NCBI GenBank assembly: GCA_013365365.1
Contig: JABVXU010000232.1
Coordinates: 21,160-85,159 of the forward strand
Source of the DNA: Cruorifilaria tuberocauda
Lineage: Eukaryota; Nematoda; Chromadorea; Rhabditida; Onchocercidae
Length of the DNA stretch: 64,000 nucleotides
Direction: 5' to 3'
Shown in pieces: positions 52,701 through 64,000 of this stretch. Under the pieces are notes generated by a model, which did no database searches, had not been told where the DNA came from, and was given only the letters and a program-made list of their open reading frames with translations. How positions within the stretch are numbered: the first letter of the stretch is position 1; the number at the start of each line of letters is the position of its first letter. A program made the translations under genes and the position numbers.

Positions 52701-54438
52701 TCGATAAAATTTAAATTTGTTCCTTTATTTCAAATGCTTGCATATTCATTTTACTCATTACTGAATTAAACATACAAGATGTTCACATTAATTTATTTTT
52801 CTATCACAATTCACAGCATTTATGTTACATCTGATGATTTCATTTTCGGATTTGAGTTAGCTATAAAATTACTGTCATTGTAATCAAAGTAAGGTGGACT
52901 TATTGGATAACTTTTTTAAATGATAAAATGATAATGTGCTTCACTTTATGTTAATATCACATTGATCGTAAGTAATACTAAATGATCAGAGATAAATGAA
53001 AAGTGAAACTATAAATATTACATCATCTATAAAATAATTTCTATTTTAAGCAGTTTTAAAGGATCATAAGATTTTTTTCTCACGAATTCAATCATCATTT
53101 TGAAACGATTTTTTTCTTAAAAAGATGGGAAAACGATCACAACTCTATTCAAAGCTTAGCTTCTTCCTCTTACGCCTTCTTTTCTTTTGCAATAACTTAC
53201 AGCTTTTCATTTTTTTTCTTTAGAAAGCACAGTTATGCCACAGGAATGAAATAATTTACATAATAAAAGAAAGCTTAAGGGAAGCTTGAAGTGCTTAAAA
53301 ATGTTTTCCTTGAGTGATTTTTACTTTTTCTTTTTCGAATTAAATAAAACGCAAAAAAGCCTGACTAATGGCATTTCAATGACATTTCTACAGTATCACT
53401 TTAAACCAGTCCTGAAACGATTATAATAAACTTCATTTTCTTTTCCTTATTTTGACGGGAAGCGGAAAGCTTTCTGCACATTAAATAAATTTTGAAAACT
53501 TTCTTATACATTAATTACGCCTTACATAAATACATTATAAGTACATAGAAAAGTAATAAAACGAAATTAGATAAGACGCGTTGATAATAAAGAGTAGAAA
53601 AAATAATAAAATTGTGATATTTTATTAACTGATAATTTTATAACTGACAATTTTTGGAATTATTTTCGAAAGAGATCTGAAAAAAGTTATTTACTTTAAA
53701 AAGATGGAAAAAAATTAGTAACATATCACAAAGGCAGATAGTTATTGAGGAGTTACTATCTATCTTTTTATCAGTGACTTTTCAGTATACAGAACTATTA
53801 TGAAATTAGTTTAGTATATTTCATAATAAATATTTTGCGCTATCATTACTAAGAGTAAAAAAATGCATGCTTCATTCATCTAAATATGCTCAATGACAGC
53901 TTAACAGATTATATCTCTACGATCATATAAAACGTTCTCCAAATCATATAGCTGAAACAATTGGAGGAAAAAGTTCAAATTCAATATTCATTATCATTTG
54001 CACGGTAATATTACATTTTTTCACATTATTATTCAGGAAATTATTGATATCATGAATAAATTTGAAAGAATTCTAAGATTTGATCAAACCTTCAGAAATA
54101 ATCCCTTCCAAAATAAATTATCAAAGATGGCGAAATAGCAAAAAATTTGATATTCAGGAATTCCATTCCTACCATACTTAGATTTATGAGAGGGAATCAT
54201 AAAAGAGCTTCTGCTTCTCTTTCTCTTTCTCTCTCTCTCTCCTCACATTTCCCTCTCTTTATTTTTGTTAGTATAATTGAGAAATGCTACGAGATAGATT
54301 GTTGAGTGCTAGATAAAAGGAATAATTTTTTAGGTTTGTTAGTTTTTTCCTTTTTTTCTCAGCTTCTGATTGGTAAAAACCTTCGCATTACATATGAGTT
54401 ATACCGTAGATTTTAATATAACAATAAGATATCACAAT

Positions 54439-54502
54439 ATGTATGTGTGTGTGCGTGTGTATATGCGTGTATATGCGCGTGTATGCGTGTTTGTGTGTGT
54501 TT
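54439..54502. repeat. GT-rich (TGTGTATGCG-type) microsatellite
   Basis: Repeated TGTG, TGCGTGTATA and TGTGTGT units. It accounts for the Cys/Val/Tyr-rich open frame on the plus strand and the Thr/His-rich frame on the minus strand. Confidence 0.85.
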
Positions 54503-55439
54503 TTTTACAGGGAAAAGCGGAGGTGACGAAAATATCATATGAAAAAGCGAGGAAAGAATTAATGGCTTCTAAGCTCACGCAGAGATTCACTACCGCCTTC
54601 CTCTCTTTCCAGTAGAATAACAATCACTTTTTGATTTTCTACGCGGATTCAGTGAGATTCCTTCATCGAGACAGTCTTACCGACAGACCGACACATCCCG
54701 GCACTACATTGATATTTAGCTTTTATACTGCATCTAAAATCATTCTTGAAACCAATTCACAGAGATAATTTTGCACTTCGATCATTTTACAAATGATTAT
54801 TTTCATTTAATTTAAACTTAGTAGAATTTATTACTTAGCTATTTATCTGAATGAATGAATAAGATAATCCATAATTATTGAGGGAGGCAAACTCTCCACA
54901 ACAAGAATTCTCTTATTAATTAGTAACCTATTAATTATTTACCGTATTCTTTGTTCTTCTCTCTGCACTGTTCTCCTTACACATTCCCTTTTATGTTTCC
55001 ATGATATTGAATGCAGATCTAAAATTTCTCTTTCATCTTCAAAACAGTTAGCTAACATTCGACCATTAACAACCGAGTCAGATTTCATTAAGAATTTTCG
55101 CTGATAAGGAAAGTTTGTTTCTTAGGTTACAGTAATTTTCTTGGAATTTAAATCAATCCGTAAAACCTTTCTTTTTTTAACGAATTAATTTGAAAAATGA
55201 AAAAAAATTTGTTTTGCTAGAAATAAGCTCATTTATGAACAATACTGTAATTTTATTTGCAGAAATGGGTAAGAAAAACGGATTATTCCTTTCAAAATTA
55301 TAGGAACGAATCGATATATTTGCATTGTTACTGAAAGCAAAAGAAAAAGAGAAAAAAACGATTCAAAAAGGTCAAGGGGCTCATGCCTGTTTTTTTAATC
55401 CAACTATCAAGATAGAAAACTTTTTCTATTGTTTCATCG

Positions 55440-55620
55440 GGATAACATCCAAATGTCCCTCGTATATGATTCACAACTTTGGGCAATTGACAGAGCATTA
55501 TCCTGTATATGTTCAGTCATTTTCTGGATGCGGAAATATCATCCGGCGACGCACTGATACTGATTCCTGTAGCAGACAGTTTGAATTCTCCGGCAAGCAG
55601 AATATACAATGAACATTTGG
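55440..55620 (+). pseudogene. Coding-like island, unknown
   Basis: Lower A+T than its surroundings. After an acceptor-like GGCAATTGACAG (ends about 55494), one plus frame reads LYMFSHFLDAEISSGDALIL and on to a stop, with a coding-like residue mix. Another plus frame is open across the same stretch. No partner exons or family recognised. Confidence 0.15.
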
Positions 55621-58600
55621 CATAGATAAGGGAAATTGTTTCATTTTTCCACTTTCCACTTGATTTAGAATACGGTACTGTTTTTGCAACGACGCTATCA
55701 TCTACGTTAAACTACGGGGAAGCGCTGTCGGCAGCTTTACGTTGATGATTTATCATTGCAAAATTTAGCTTTTAAAAATTTCGCTAATTGTCTGAAATTT
55801 TTTACTTTTACCTTTTTTTGCTCACTTCCGGATTTTATTCCTGCATGTCTGTTTTATTTCATTACAAAGAATAATTCAAAATTTTCCATTTTAAAATTCC
55901 AAATATTAACGGTAAACTGCACTGATCCTTTTTATAATAAGCTATCAAAGTATAAATAGCAAATAAAATGAATAACAATTTTAATCCAAATCTAAGAATG
56001 GAAGATGTCAAAATTTATCATTTATATCATGATCCAAAATCTTCATAGTTCATCATAGGTATGTCGAGAGTTTTAATTGTTCAAATTCTTTTGTGAACTT
56101 CCCAATAGGTAGTCGTGATTGCTAATTTTATGCATGAATCTGACAGCTTCGTAAATTTTAGAATCCAAATTATAAGAATGAATGAATCAAAAAGAGTAAT
56201 AATTATTTGATTGATTGAAATGGAATATCATCTCTGTCGAAATATCGACGAAACTAGAATTTTTCCATCTTTTTTTCTGCAAGTCTGAAGAGCATGTAAA
56301 TGAAAGTAATGAAAGAGCAGCAAATGGCTAAGCAAATTTTATTGGCTAATGTAAATAAAGCATAAGTATAGGAACCTAAGTAAGATATGAAAGTTAGACG
56401 GTAAAGCAAATGAAAGATTTTATTATATCGTAACAATGCTTTGGCGGTGAATTGACAAATGAAAGTGAGCATATATGGAAATCGAATATTACTTTTTCAA
56501 ATATTTCAAAAGTACCGTTCGAATATTTTCCATCAAATCATTCTTTAATGATATCATATCACATATCGCGCCTATTCGAGAAGTTGTTGTATAAATCTGT
56601 TGTTATATAATCCACGAACATGAATTTAATTCAAAGAATTTTACTTCTTATTGTCTATTTGAAAATCTTTTTTTTAATTCTTCGTTGATTCAAATATTTG
56701 AATTCTATTAAGCAACATTTTAAAGCAGCATAAACAAATGCTTTTATACAATGATTCAATTTTTTTTAATTTATTAACCTTGGTTCATCCTTGGACCTCG
56801 ATTTATAAGGTTCATCTTAAAACTCATAAAATTGTTAGTTCAGAATAACTTGGTTGAGTAATTTCATAATTGAAGTTAATCTTATCTTACTGTTTTCGAT
56901 TTTCTCGTCAGATAGAATAAAAGAATTTATTCTAAGGTACCAAACAATAACAAATCTCTGTTTTCCTCTTTTCTTTCATTATTTCGTTCCGCAATAAATA
57001 ATCTATTAATTAAAATGAAACCGATATTCGATTTCAATTTCTTTTCTATTCTAGCCCTTTTCATGTTTCATTTTAAATATCAATTTGAATTGAATATAAT
57101 TTTCTTCATGAAAATAATAGAAAGTAAAAGAGAGAATTATTTTGTTTACGAAATAAGGAAAAAGTGATTTGATTTAAAGGAAGTTCGAATAAGTAAATGT
57201 AACAAACAAACATTAAATGTTGTTTATTGAACAATAAATTCTTCAAAGTTTGACTGCTGCACTGATTGTTTTGAAACTTTCAAGTTAATATTTTTTTTCA
57301 CGAAGAACCAGAAAATATTTTATAAACTTGAATGGGTGACCGAACAAATTTTAGAATCACTTTCTGTACAACGAAATTAATTGCTTTCGAGCTTAATTAG
57401 TAAACACCTTAAAAATTGTAAAAGCAAGGAGAAAGACAATTGCACTTTTATCTTCGTTGGTTCATTGAAGTTTGTTATGGACGTCATATTCAATTAGCTA
57501 AGGGAAGGAAGGATTAACTGACTGAAATGTTTCTTAATTACATTATCTGATTAAATTTTATGATGAAAGAATTAATTAAGAAATTTAGGGAATTAAAAAC
57601 TTTAAAAATGTTTCATAAAGAAATCTAGAACTATTATTTGGCAAATCATTTCACATGATTTTCATTTAATTCAACAATTTGAAATGATAAAATAGAATTT
57701 TTTCTTTTTTTTTAAATAAATTTGATAATAGTCAAAACATTTATTTAAGCTGTTAATTCGTGCACACATTATTGAGAGATGGTGTGGTTGAAATTCTAAT
57801 TCTTTTTAAATTATTACTATAGTAAGGGGTGACAAAAGTAAATCATTCATTTTCATATGTCTTTACTAAATTCCAATAACTCGAATAATAATTTAAGTAC
57901 CAATTTATAGGTTTTAATATATTTTGGTTCATTGTTGATGAATAAACATTAAAATTGAGAATATTGTCTTATTAAGTGCTTCGTTAACTTTGAAAACCAA
58001 AATAGATAAATTTTTTAAGCTTTGATTCTTTCATAATTTAATCAATCAAAAATTGCAAACAGATGCTAAATTGAAAAATGTTAATTTGATTAATATATTA
58101 TTGGAAATACTGAAAAGTTTGCATTATTAAATTCACCGATACTATTGTCTTTGCTGTCTTCTCGATCAAATATCATCAACAAATTATCATTTAATAATTT
58201 GTTTTCATTTGCTAGAAAAGAAAGGAAACTTCTCACATTGTTTCAATTTTTCTAAAATTAAAAATTTTCTTACGACAAGAAAAGAAAAAATATTTTTGAA
58301 CAGTTTGTTTGTGGCGCCGAGAAAATGCGCAGAAAGAGTTGAAGAGACAAACAACGCAGCTCTCAATTTTTCTTGTTTTTCTTCTTTTAAGCAAATTATT
58401 TTCCTGTTGATAAAAAAGGAAAACCCACACATCCTTTCCTAGCAAAAGGAGTAAGCTCACTTTTTTGTCAGTAAAAAACCTGCTCATCCAAACTGCATAA
58501 TATTGCGCCTGTTGTTTTGTTATTATTGAAATATTAATTGAAAAATAAAGTCCATATGTTTAGCCATATTTTTTGTATGGAAGGGAGAGAAAGTGTCGTT

Positions 58601-59232
58601 CTTTTTCTCGAAAATGCACATTTATTTCGTTTGTTGAATATATTTTTTTTAATTTTCGAAAAAAGCTTATCGTCATATTAAGGGTCTGAATTTTTATATT
58701 TTAGAGTTATCATTAGGAAATGAATTAATGTTGAAGGATTTCTTGAAAACTTTCACTCCAATAATACATGCTAATTAATCAGTGATGAATCTTTTCGACA
58801 GGAATATTTGACATTTTTAAACTGCATTTGCTATGTGAAATTAATAATAATAAAAAGCGCTTTGTGGATTTTTTTATATAATAATATTTCCAAAAAAAAA
58901 TGTTTGTATTATTGTTTCAGTAGGATGGCAAATTTCGAGAAGATTAACTTTAATTTTAATAATATCAAATAATTCAGACTTGTATGATTCTGCGATGATA
59001 ATACCCCAAGTGTATAGAGTTTTAGCAAGGATTAAAACTTTCTAATTTTAATTTGACTTTAATTTCAGATTAATATTCCAAAATTTTAAGTAATCATTTT
59101 CAGAATGCTTTACATCTACTATCATGCAGAAAATTATTGTATTGCAGCATCGTTTTATCAAATTATAATTTAACAAAAATTGAATGTCAGAAAAAAGTGC
59201 AATTTGAGGAGTGATTGAATCCATTCTGAAAG

Positions 59233-62036
59233 ATGTGTGATGGAATTGGTTTGGAGAAAGAGAAAGAAACACAACTTCAACAAGCTATCAGTGCTTTCAT
59301 GCAGCCGCCATTCTTCAACGATATTTGCATACGTATCGTGACAATTGATTTAGCTAACGGGCACAGAAATGGTATTCTTCCTTTCTTTTTTGCTTTCCTT
59401 CACTTCATCTAGATTTAATATTAATTTTAGTTTTACAATTTGAAAAATAACAGTTTTTGGATATGCTTTAGCACTTGAAATTAAAAGAAATAAAAAATTC
59501 ATTTCAAAAAAACGAAATGCAAAATTTAATTTTCAGAGGAGCAAGTGCTTGCTAACAAATTTCTGCTAGCATTCTTTTCTTCGCATATTCGTGAATTAAT
59601 CCTTAACGGTATTTATTCAATCAATAGAAACAGTGGCATTCTACAAAACATACCAACAATTGAACTTCATCTTGGTACAACTACCAACGCTGCACAAGCT
59701 TTCAGAGTTATTCTACGGTATCTTTATACCGGAATTCTTACGTTTGGTACCGTACATCCATTTCAGGTTGAATTTTTTTTTCTTTTTTTATTATTATTAT
59801 CTGTTCAATGTACACTATTAATATTTCACTTTTTACCAAAGTAATTCTCCTTCTTTAAAAATAACACTTTGCATTTTTTGACAGCAAATTATTCACTTGA
59901 ATGTTCTTTTCTTCAACTCTTTAAAAAAAAATTTTTTTTTTTTGATAAATTTGCAGGTATTACAAGTATCTCGGATATGCCAAATTCCAATGGTAGAAAT
60001 GCAAGTGGCAGAACTTGTAAAATTATTCCTTACCATTCAGTTCGATGAAAGTAATTGTTTTACAAGGCAGTATAATATTATGGCTTGTAAGACATTTCTT
60101 CTCAAACCTCTTTCGATTTTAATTATCAACAAAGATTATTCAGCAACCAGTTATTGATTCTATCAGATCTATCTCTTACTTCGATTTAAAAACTATGTAC
60201 TATTTAGGGTATATAATTTTCTTCTGAAATTCAATTTATATCTAATTGATGTTTTGATTATCCTCTCCTTATTTCGGTAAAAGTGCATTGCACCTACGAG
60301 ATTCTCAGCAACTCATTTTGTATAATTAAATAATTATCTGTAATGTAATATTTAATTATAAATAAGATAAGCTTACAATGCTTCGAATGCTTTGATAGCT
60401 GCTAAGCTTACGTTTAAATTTGCAGTAAATTCGAATTCAACTAGTTTAACAAAACAACGCCTAATGAAAAAGGAAATTCAGAAATCACCGAAAGTCAGTG
60501 TTGAAAATGGCTTGATAAATAATGAACTGCTTGAGTAAGTATTAATTAAGGAAATTTCTTTCAGATTCTTACAAATCAGAAATACTAATCATCCTGTAAC
60601 TTCCATCATCTGAGCTACTTTGCTGAATTCAAGAAAGAAATACAGATTTATCGTACCAATTTTTTATAACTTTCATTAAATATTTTGAAACTGATTTTAT
60701 TTAAAATTCCGTTAAAACGAATACTTATTCAGTCTCTTTATTTAGTGCATCACCGAAAGAAACATCTTCGATTGGACAGACCGGAAATCTCGAACGATTT
60801 AATGAACTTGTCCTTCCATCTAGTGACAAAGAAGGTTCAAATCTTTTTTCATTTCAAATTCAAATTAACTAATTCACGGTTATAGAAAATACTTTGTAAT
60901 TTCTTTTTTCTGCCCGATTTAAATTCAAAACCAGTTTCAGTAAATATTTGAGAAGTGAAGTTATTTTAATATATTTAATTTTAGGTTGGTGTCGTAATAA
61001 GAAATATATCGAGCAGGTAGAAAATGGCTACATGTGTACAGTATGCCATAAAGTTTACGGTCGCTATAATTCAGTATCGTATCATGTAACAATATATCAT
61101 CGTAATTCACCTATTAAATGTGACGAGAAAGGTTGTCCGTTTAGGACACGTGAAGCACGCTATATTCATTTCCATAAATACTATCGACATCATATTCCTT
61201 TACCAGACAATATTGATTTAGGTTTTTTCTTACATTATAAAATTATTGGCAATTTTTCTTTAGCTTACATTTTCTCAACATTTTTTCCATTATTATTTGT
61301 CTGCTTGACAAATAAATTTGAAAATTTTGTTAGGTTCACGGAAATGTCCATTTTGTCGTCACGTATCAAAAAGTCCTGCAATGCTCGAAAAGCATATAAG
61401 TCGACATGTACAGGATGTAGATCGCGCCGCTTCAGTTGCTGCTGGAATATCGCGGGCGCATTTTTCACGATATTCTCAAGTTCTATCCAGTTTTCAATGT
61501 TCAAAATGTACTTACAGGTTGTTATTTTCGAGAGAATATTTTTATTAAGAAAAATTAGCTTTGTTGATAAATAAATCATATCTCCAAATAATGAAAGATT
61601 GTTGATGATTAAAGAAAGAAAGTTGAGTTGATATACTTTTGTTAACTTTAAAATTTCTTACAAAAGCACACGCATATGCATAAATTAAATCAGCATTTTC
61701 TATAAAAAATTCGATTAATTCAAAATATTATTATTATTTGAACAACGATAATTACCTTTGATGTTTTTAGTGTTGTCTGATCAATGAATTTTTTAAAAAT
61801 GGTTGTAATTATTTTGAGATAATAAGAAATAATTTCCAAATAGATTGTTTTACAGAGGACGAACAACGAATGATTTGGAACGACATGAATTATTTCTTCA
61901 TTGCAGAGAAACATTCCGACGGAAACAAACTGCGCCTGGCGCTACTGGTAGTAAAAATGTTCACATGAAAAAAAATATTTTGAATGAAATTTCCGCACGG
62001 TTCGGATTTTTCGCACTAAACTTTATGCGCCTGTGA
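59233..62036 (+). CDS. BTB/POZ-C2H2 zinc-finger protein (eight exons), probable transcription factor
   Basis: Exons 59233-59371, 59537-59766, 59957-60050, 60426-60534, 60746-60834, 60985-61221, 61334-61517 and 61856-62036. Phases match throughout (1, 0, 1, 2, 1, 1, 2), giving about 420 residues. Residues 22-155 form a BTB/POZ dimerisation domain (QPPFFNDICIRIV, EEQVLANKFLLAFFSSHIRE, AFRVILRYLYTGIL). A polar linker (about 155-220) follows. Then come four C2H2 fingers, all with 12 residues between the second Cys and first His: CTVC...HVTIYH, CDEKGC...HKYYRH, CPFC...HISRH and CSKC...HELFLH. The last finger is split by the final intron. The start ATG follows an in-frame stop. The protein probably binds DNA and represses or activates targets (family knowledge). 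No specific orthologue was recognised, and fingers 1-2 lack the usual TGEKP linker. Confidence 0.87.
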
Positions 62037-62059
62037 TAATCCAATCATTTTATAAATAC

Positions 62060-64000
62060 AAATTTATCAAAGTCTTCCAAATTTAGAAAAAAATTCATAA
62101 ATGTACAAGTTTTACAATTAAAGCTTCGAAAGAGTTACATTGTGGATTGAAAAGGCTTTAAAGTTCAGCTTAGGTTTCATTAGATTTGTTAATTTAGGGA
62201 TAATAATGTCGGAAGAAGGGAAGAAGTCGCGGAAAAAATGGAAGGAATTATTTCAACAACAACGGCAGTACAATTAGAAGCGATGTGCCTCACAGTTTCT
62301 AAATCGTAATTTGACGTTAAAAATTTGAAACAATAAGAATAATTGCATATATTTAAGTTTTATTCTCTCGCTGACGAATGGAATTTCCTTTTTAATAAAT
62401 GAAAAAATTTTAACATTTAGTGGAAAACAAATAGCGAAAACAGATCAACGAATTTTTTCTTGAATTTTTCAAGGAATATTTAAAAATGATGGCATTATTT
62501 CTTAATTATAGGAGCAATCGTAAGCAATTACGAATATAATTTATTCTGTGGTAAATAGTATTTAGAAATGCAAGACTAGAGAGCCTTAAAGGTTATGAAA
62601 TTATCAGCAAGGCTATCACATCTATAACGAAAATATTTTTGAGAGTGTTTTCGCAAACAGCATGGCTTGTTATTTCTTTTTAGACTGAAAAAGGACTCAA
62701 AAATCAATGTGCTCTACCTTTAAAATTTATGTAATTGGATACGTGAAAGCATTTTCTTAAGGGAATCATAGCTGAAAAATTGATCAGTCAAATCATATGC
62801 TTCTTATCATGCATTAAATTAATATCTTTGTTTTATTCTCCAATACCAAACACTATAGTTCAAATTTTATTTTTATCCTATAATCCAACTTTTTAATTTT
62901 AATGGATGTTTTAATTCTTTCTCTAAATTAGTATTGAGCATATGAAGTAATTTCTAAATTAAAAAAATTATCGAAATCTTATCAAACTTAAGTTTTACAA
63001 AATTCACGGTTCAGTTCAGCATGAAAAAGGCAGCACACTTCAAGATCTTTACTTTTTTTATTATGTTCTCCTTAAATAATCAATAAATCAATCTATGCTT
63101 GTTTTCAAAATTTTTTAAGCTATAAAAATCCTACCTTCACAAAATCCCTCAATAAAGATGCCAGTAGCTTTTCTTATTTCATTATCGTTTTGTAATAATA
63201 CTAATATATGTGTGTACTCATTAATTCATCCATCATGTGCCTTTAAATAGAAACTAATTGTTTTATCTTTCACATTTTACTAATTTTGGAAAAATTAACA
63301 AATTAAAAATCTTTCTTTTGTTATTCATTTTGGAATTTCTGAAATAAATCGAAATTAATGTCCGATATAAAAAAAGGCAAAAAGACTAGGAGATTATTCA
63401 TAAAATTCCATTTAATTTCTTTCCGAATATGTAAGAAATTTATAATTTCATATTAAATTTCAACAATGCTGCAAGAATTTTAGAATCAAAAATAATTTAC
63501 GTTACTTCCTAAAATTTCCATATTTATATTTAACTTATTTTACATAACTATCAAATGTATTTTTCCATAAAATCATTAGAACAAATGTGGTCAAATTATT
63601 GTTTTCCTTATCGCACTACACTGTGACAGTTATCGATAAATTTTAAAATGGTCAATGTTCTTGGCAAACGAATTCATAAAAAAAACTTGCGTGATACTAA
63701 GAGAGTGATAGCTTGCATGTCATTTTATTAAACTTTTTTGCTTTGCTAATTAGCATTAATGAATTTACATTTGGAACAAAATTTTGGAATACTTTTGTTT
63801 GAAAAGCAGTGTTTTAATAACAGCATCGATTCAAACTTCTAAAAAGATCTGAAATTTGGGATTCAAATAAATTAAAAACTTGTTAAGTAGTAGAGTATAA
63901 TACTTGAGCTTAATGAATAGTTGAAGCTACTTATTCAACATTTATCACCGATATTAAGTGCATAATGTGACCGGTTACAGTCACTTAAATTTAATGAATT
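62060..64000. other. Right flank, no gene seen
   Basis: A+T-rich DNA with no coding signal on either strand up to the window end. Confidence 0.5.

Larger units (their letters stand above)
49850..59000. other. A+T-rich intergenic stretch, no convincing gene
   Basis: No recognised family on either strand. Two coding-like islands stand out (54511-54615 and 55440-55620), but no splice-linked exon series could be assembled from them. Microsatellites occur at 51299-51314 (AT), 54215-54240 (CT) and 54439-54502 (GT-rich). Confidence 0.45.

Noticed and set aside
58205..58487. Three overlapping open frames on both strands around 58.2-58.5 kb
   Set aside because: Lys/Phe-rich readings of A/T-rich DNA. 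No acceptor or donor pairs and no motif.
61265..61579. 104-codon minus-strand open frame
   Set aside because: It is antisense to the third and fourth zinc fingers of the BTB gene, whose plus-strand reading has exact C2H2 spacing.

Overview
The window looks like nuclear DNA from a parasitic nematode, most plausibly a filarial-type worm. This is inferred from the strong A+T richness, genes split into many small exons by introns of roughly 40-400 bp with T-rich TTTTCAG 3' splice sites, splice acceptors a few bases upstream of start codons as expected for spliced-leader trans-splicing, and gene families typical of nematodes. No ribosomal RNA, convincing tRNA, CRISPR array or bacterial-style operon was seen. 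All gene models below were assembled by hand by matching splice sites and reading-frame phase.

Left part (1-14 kb): a five-exon globin gene on the minus strand (5243 down to 1373) whose product begins Met-Gly-Asn, as in N-myristoylated proteins, and keeps the proximal histidine. Next is a minus-strand LTR-retrotransposon fragment (about 8896-9337: LTR plus primer-binding site), and then a plus-strand eight-exon gene (10503-13636) for an unrecognised single-pass membrane protein with a signal peptide.

Middle part (13.7-41.2 kb): about 27 kb without a convincing gene. It holds microsatellites, short tandem repeats, an inverted repeat and a few coding-like islands with weak support.

Channel locus (41276-49678, plus): the most striking feature. 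Four exons encode the cytoplasmic T1 tetramerisation domain of a Shaw/Kv3-type voltage-gated potassium channel. They are followed by two complete tandem sets of exons, A and B, each encoding S1 to S6, the pore and a C-terminal tail. Set B has no T1 exons of its own, and both sets start in the same phase right after the T1 part. The simplest reading is one gene making two channels by choosing one of two whole transmembrane modules. Both modules carry the unusual selectivity filter TIGFGD instead of TVGYGD.

Right part (49.8-64 kb): about 9 kb with little recognisable coding sequence, then an eight-exon plus-strand gene (59233-62036) for a BTB/POZ protein with four C2H2 zinc fingers, probably a transcription factor. 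The last 2 kb appear empty. The genes have no obvious shared pathway and appear to be independent single-gene transcription units.
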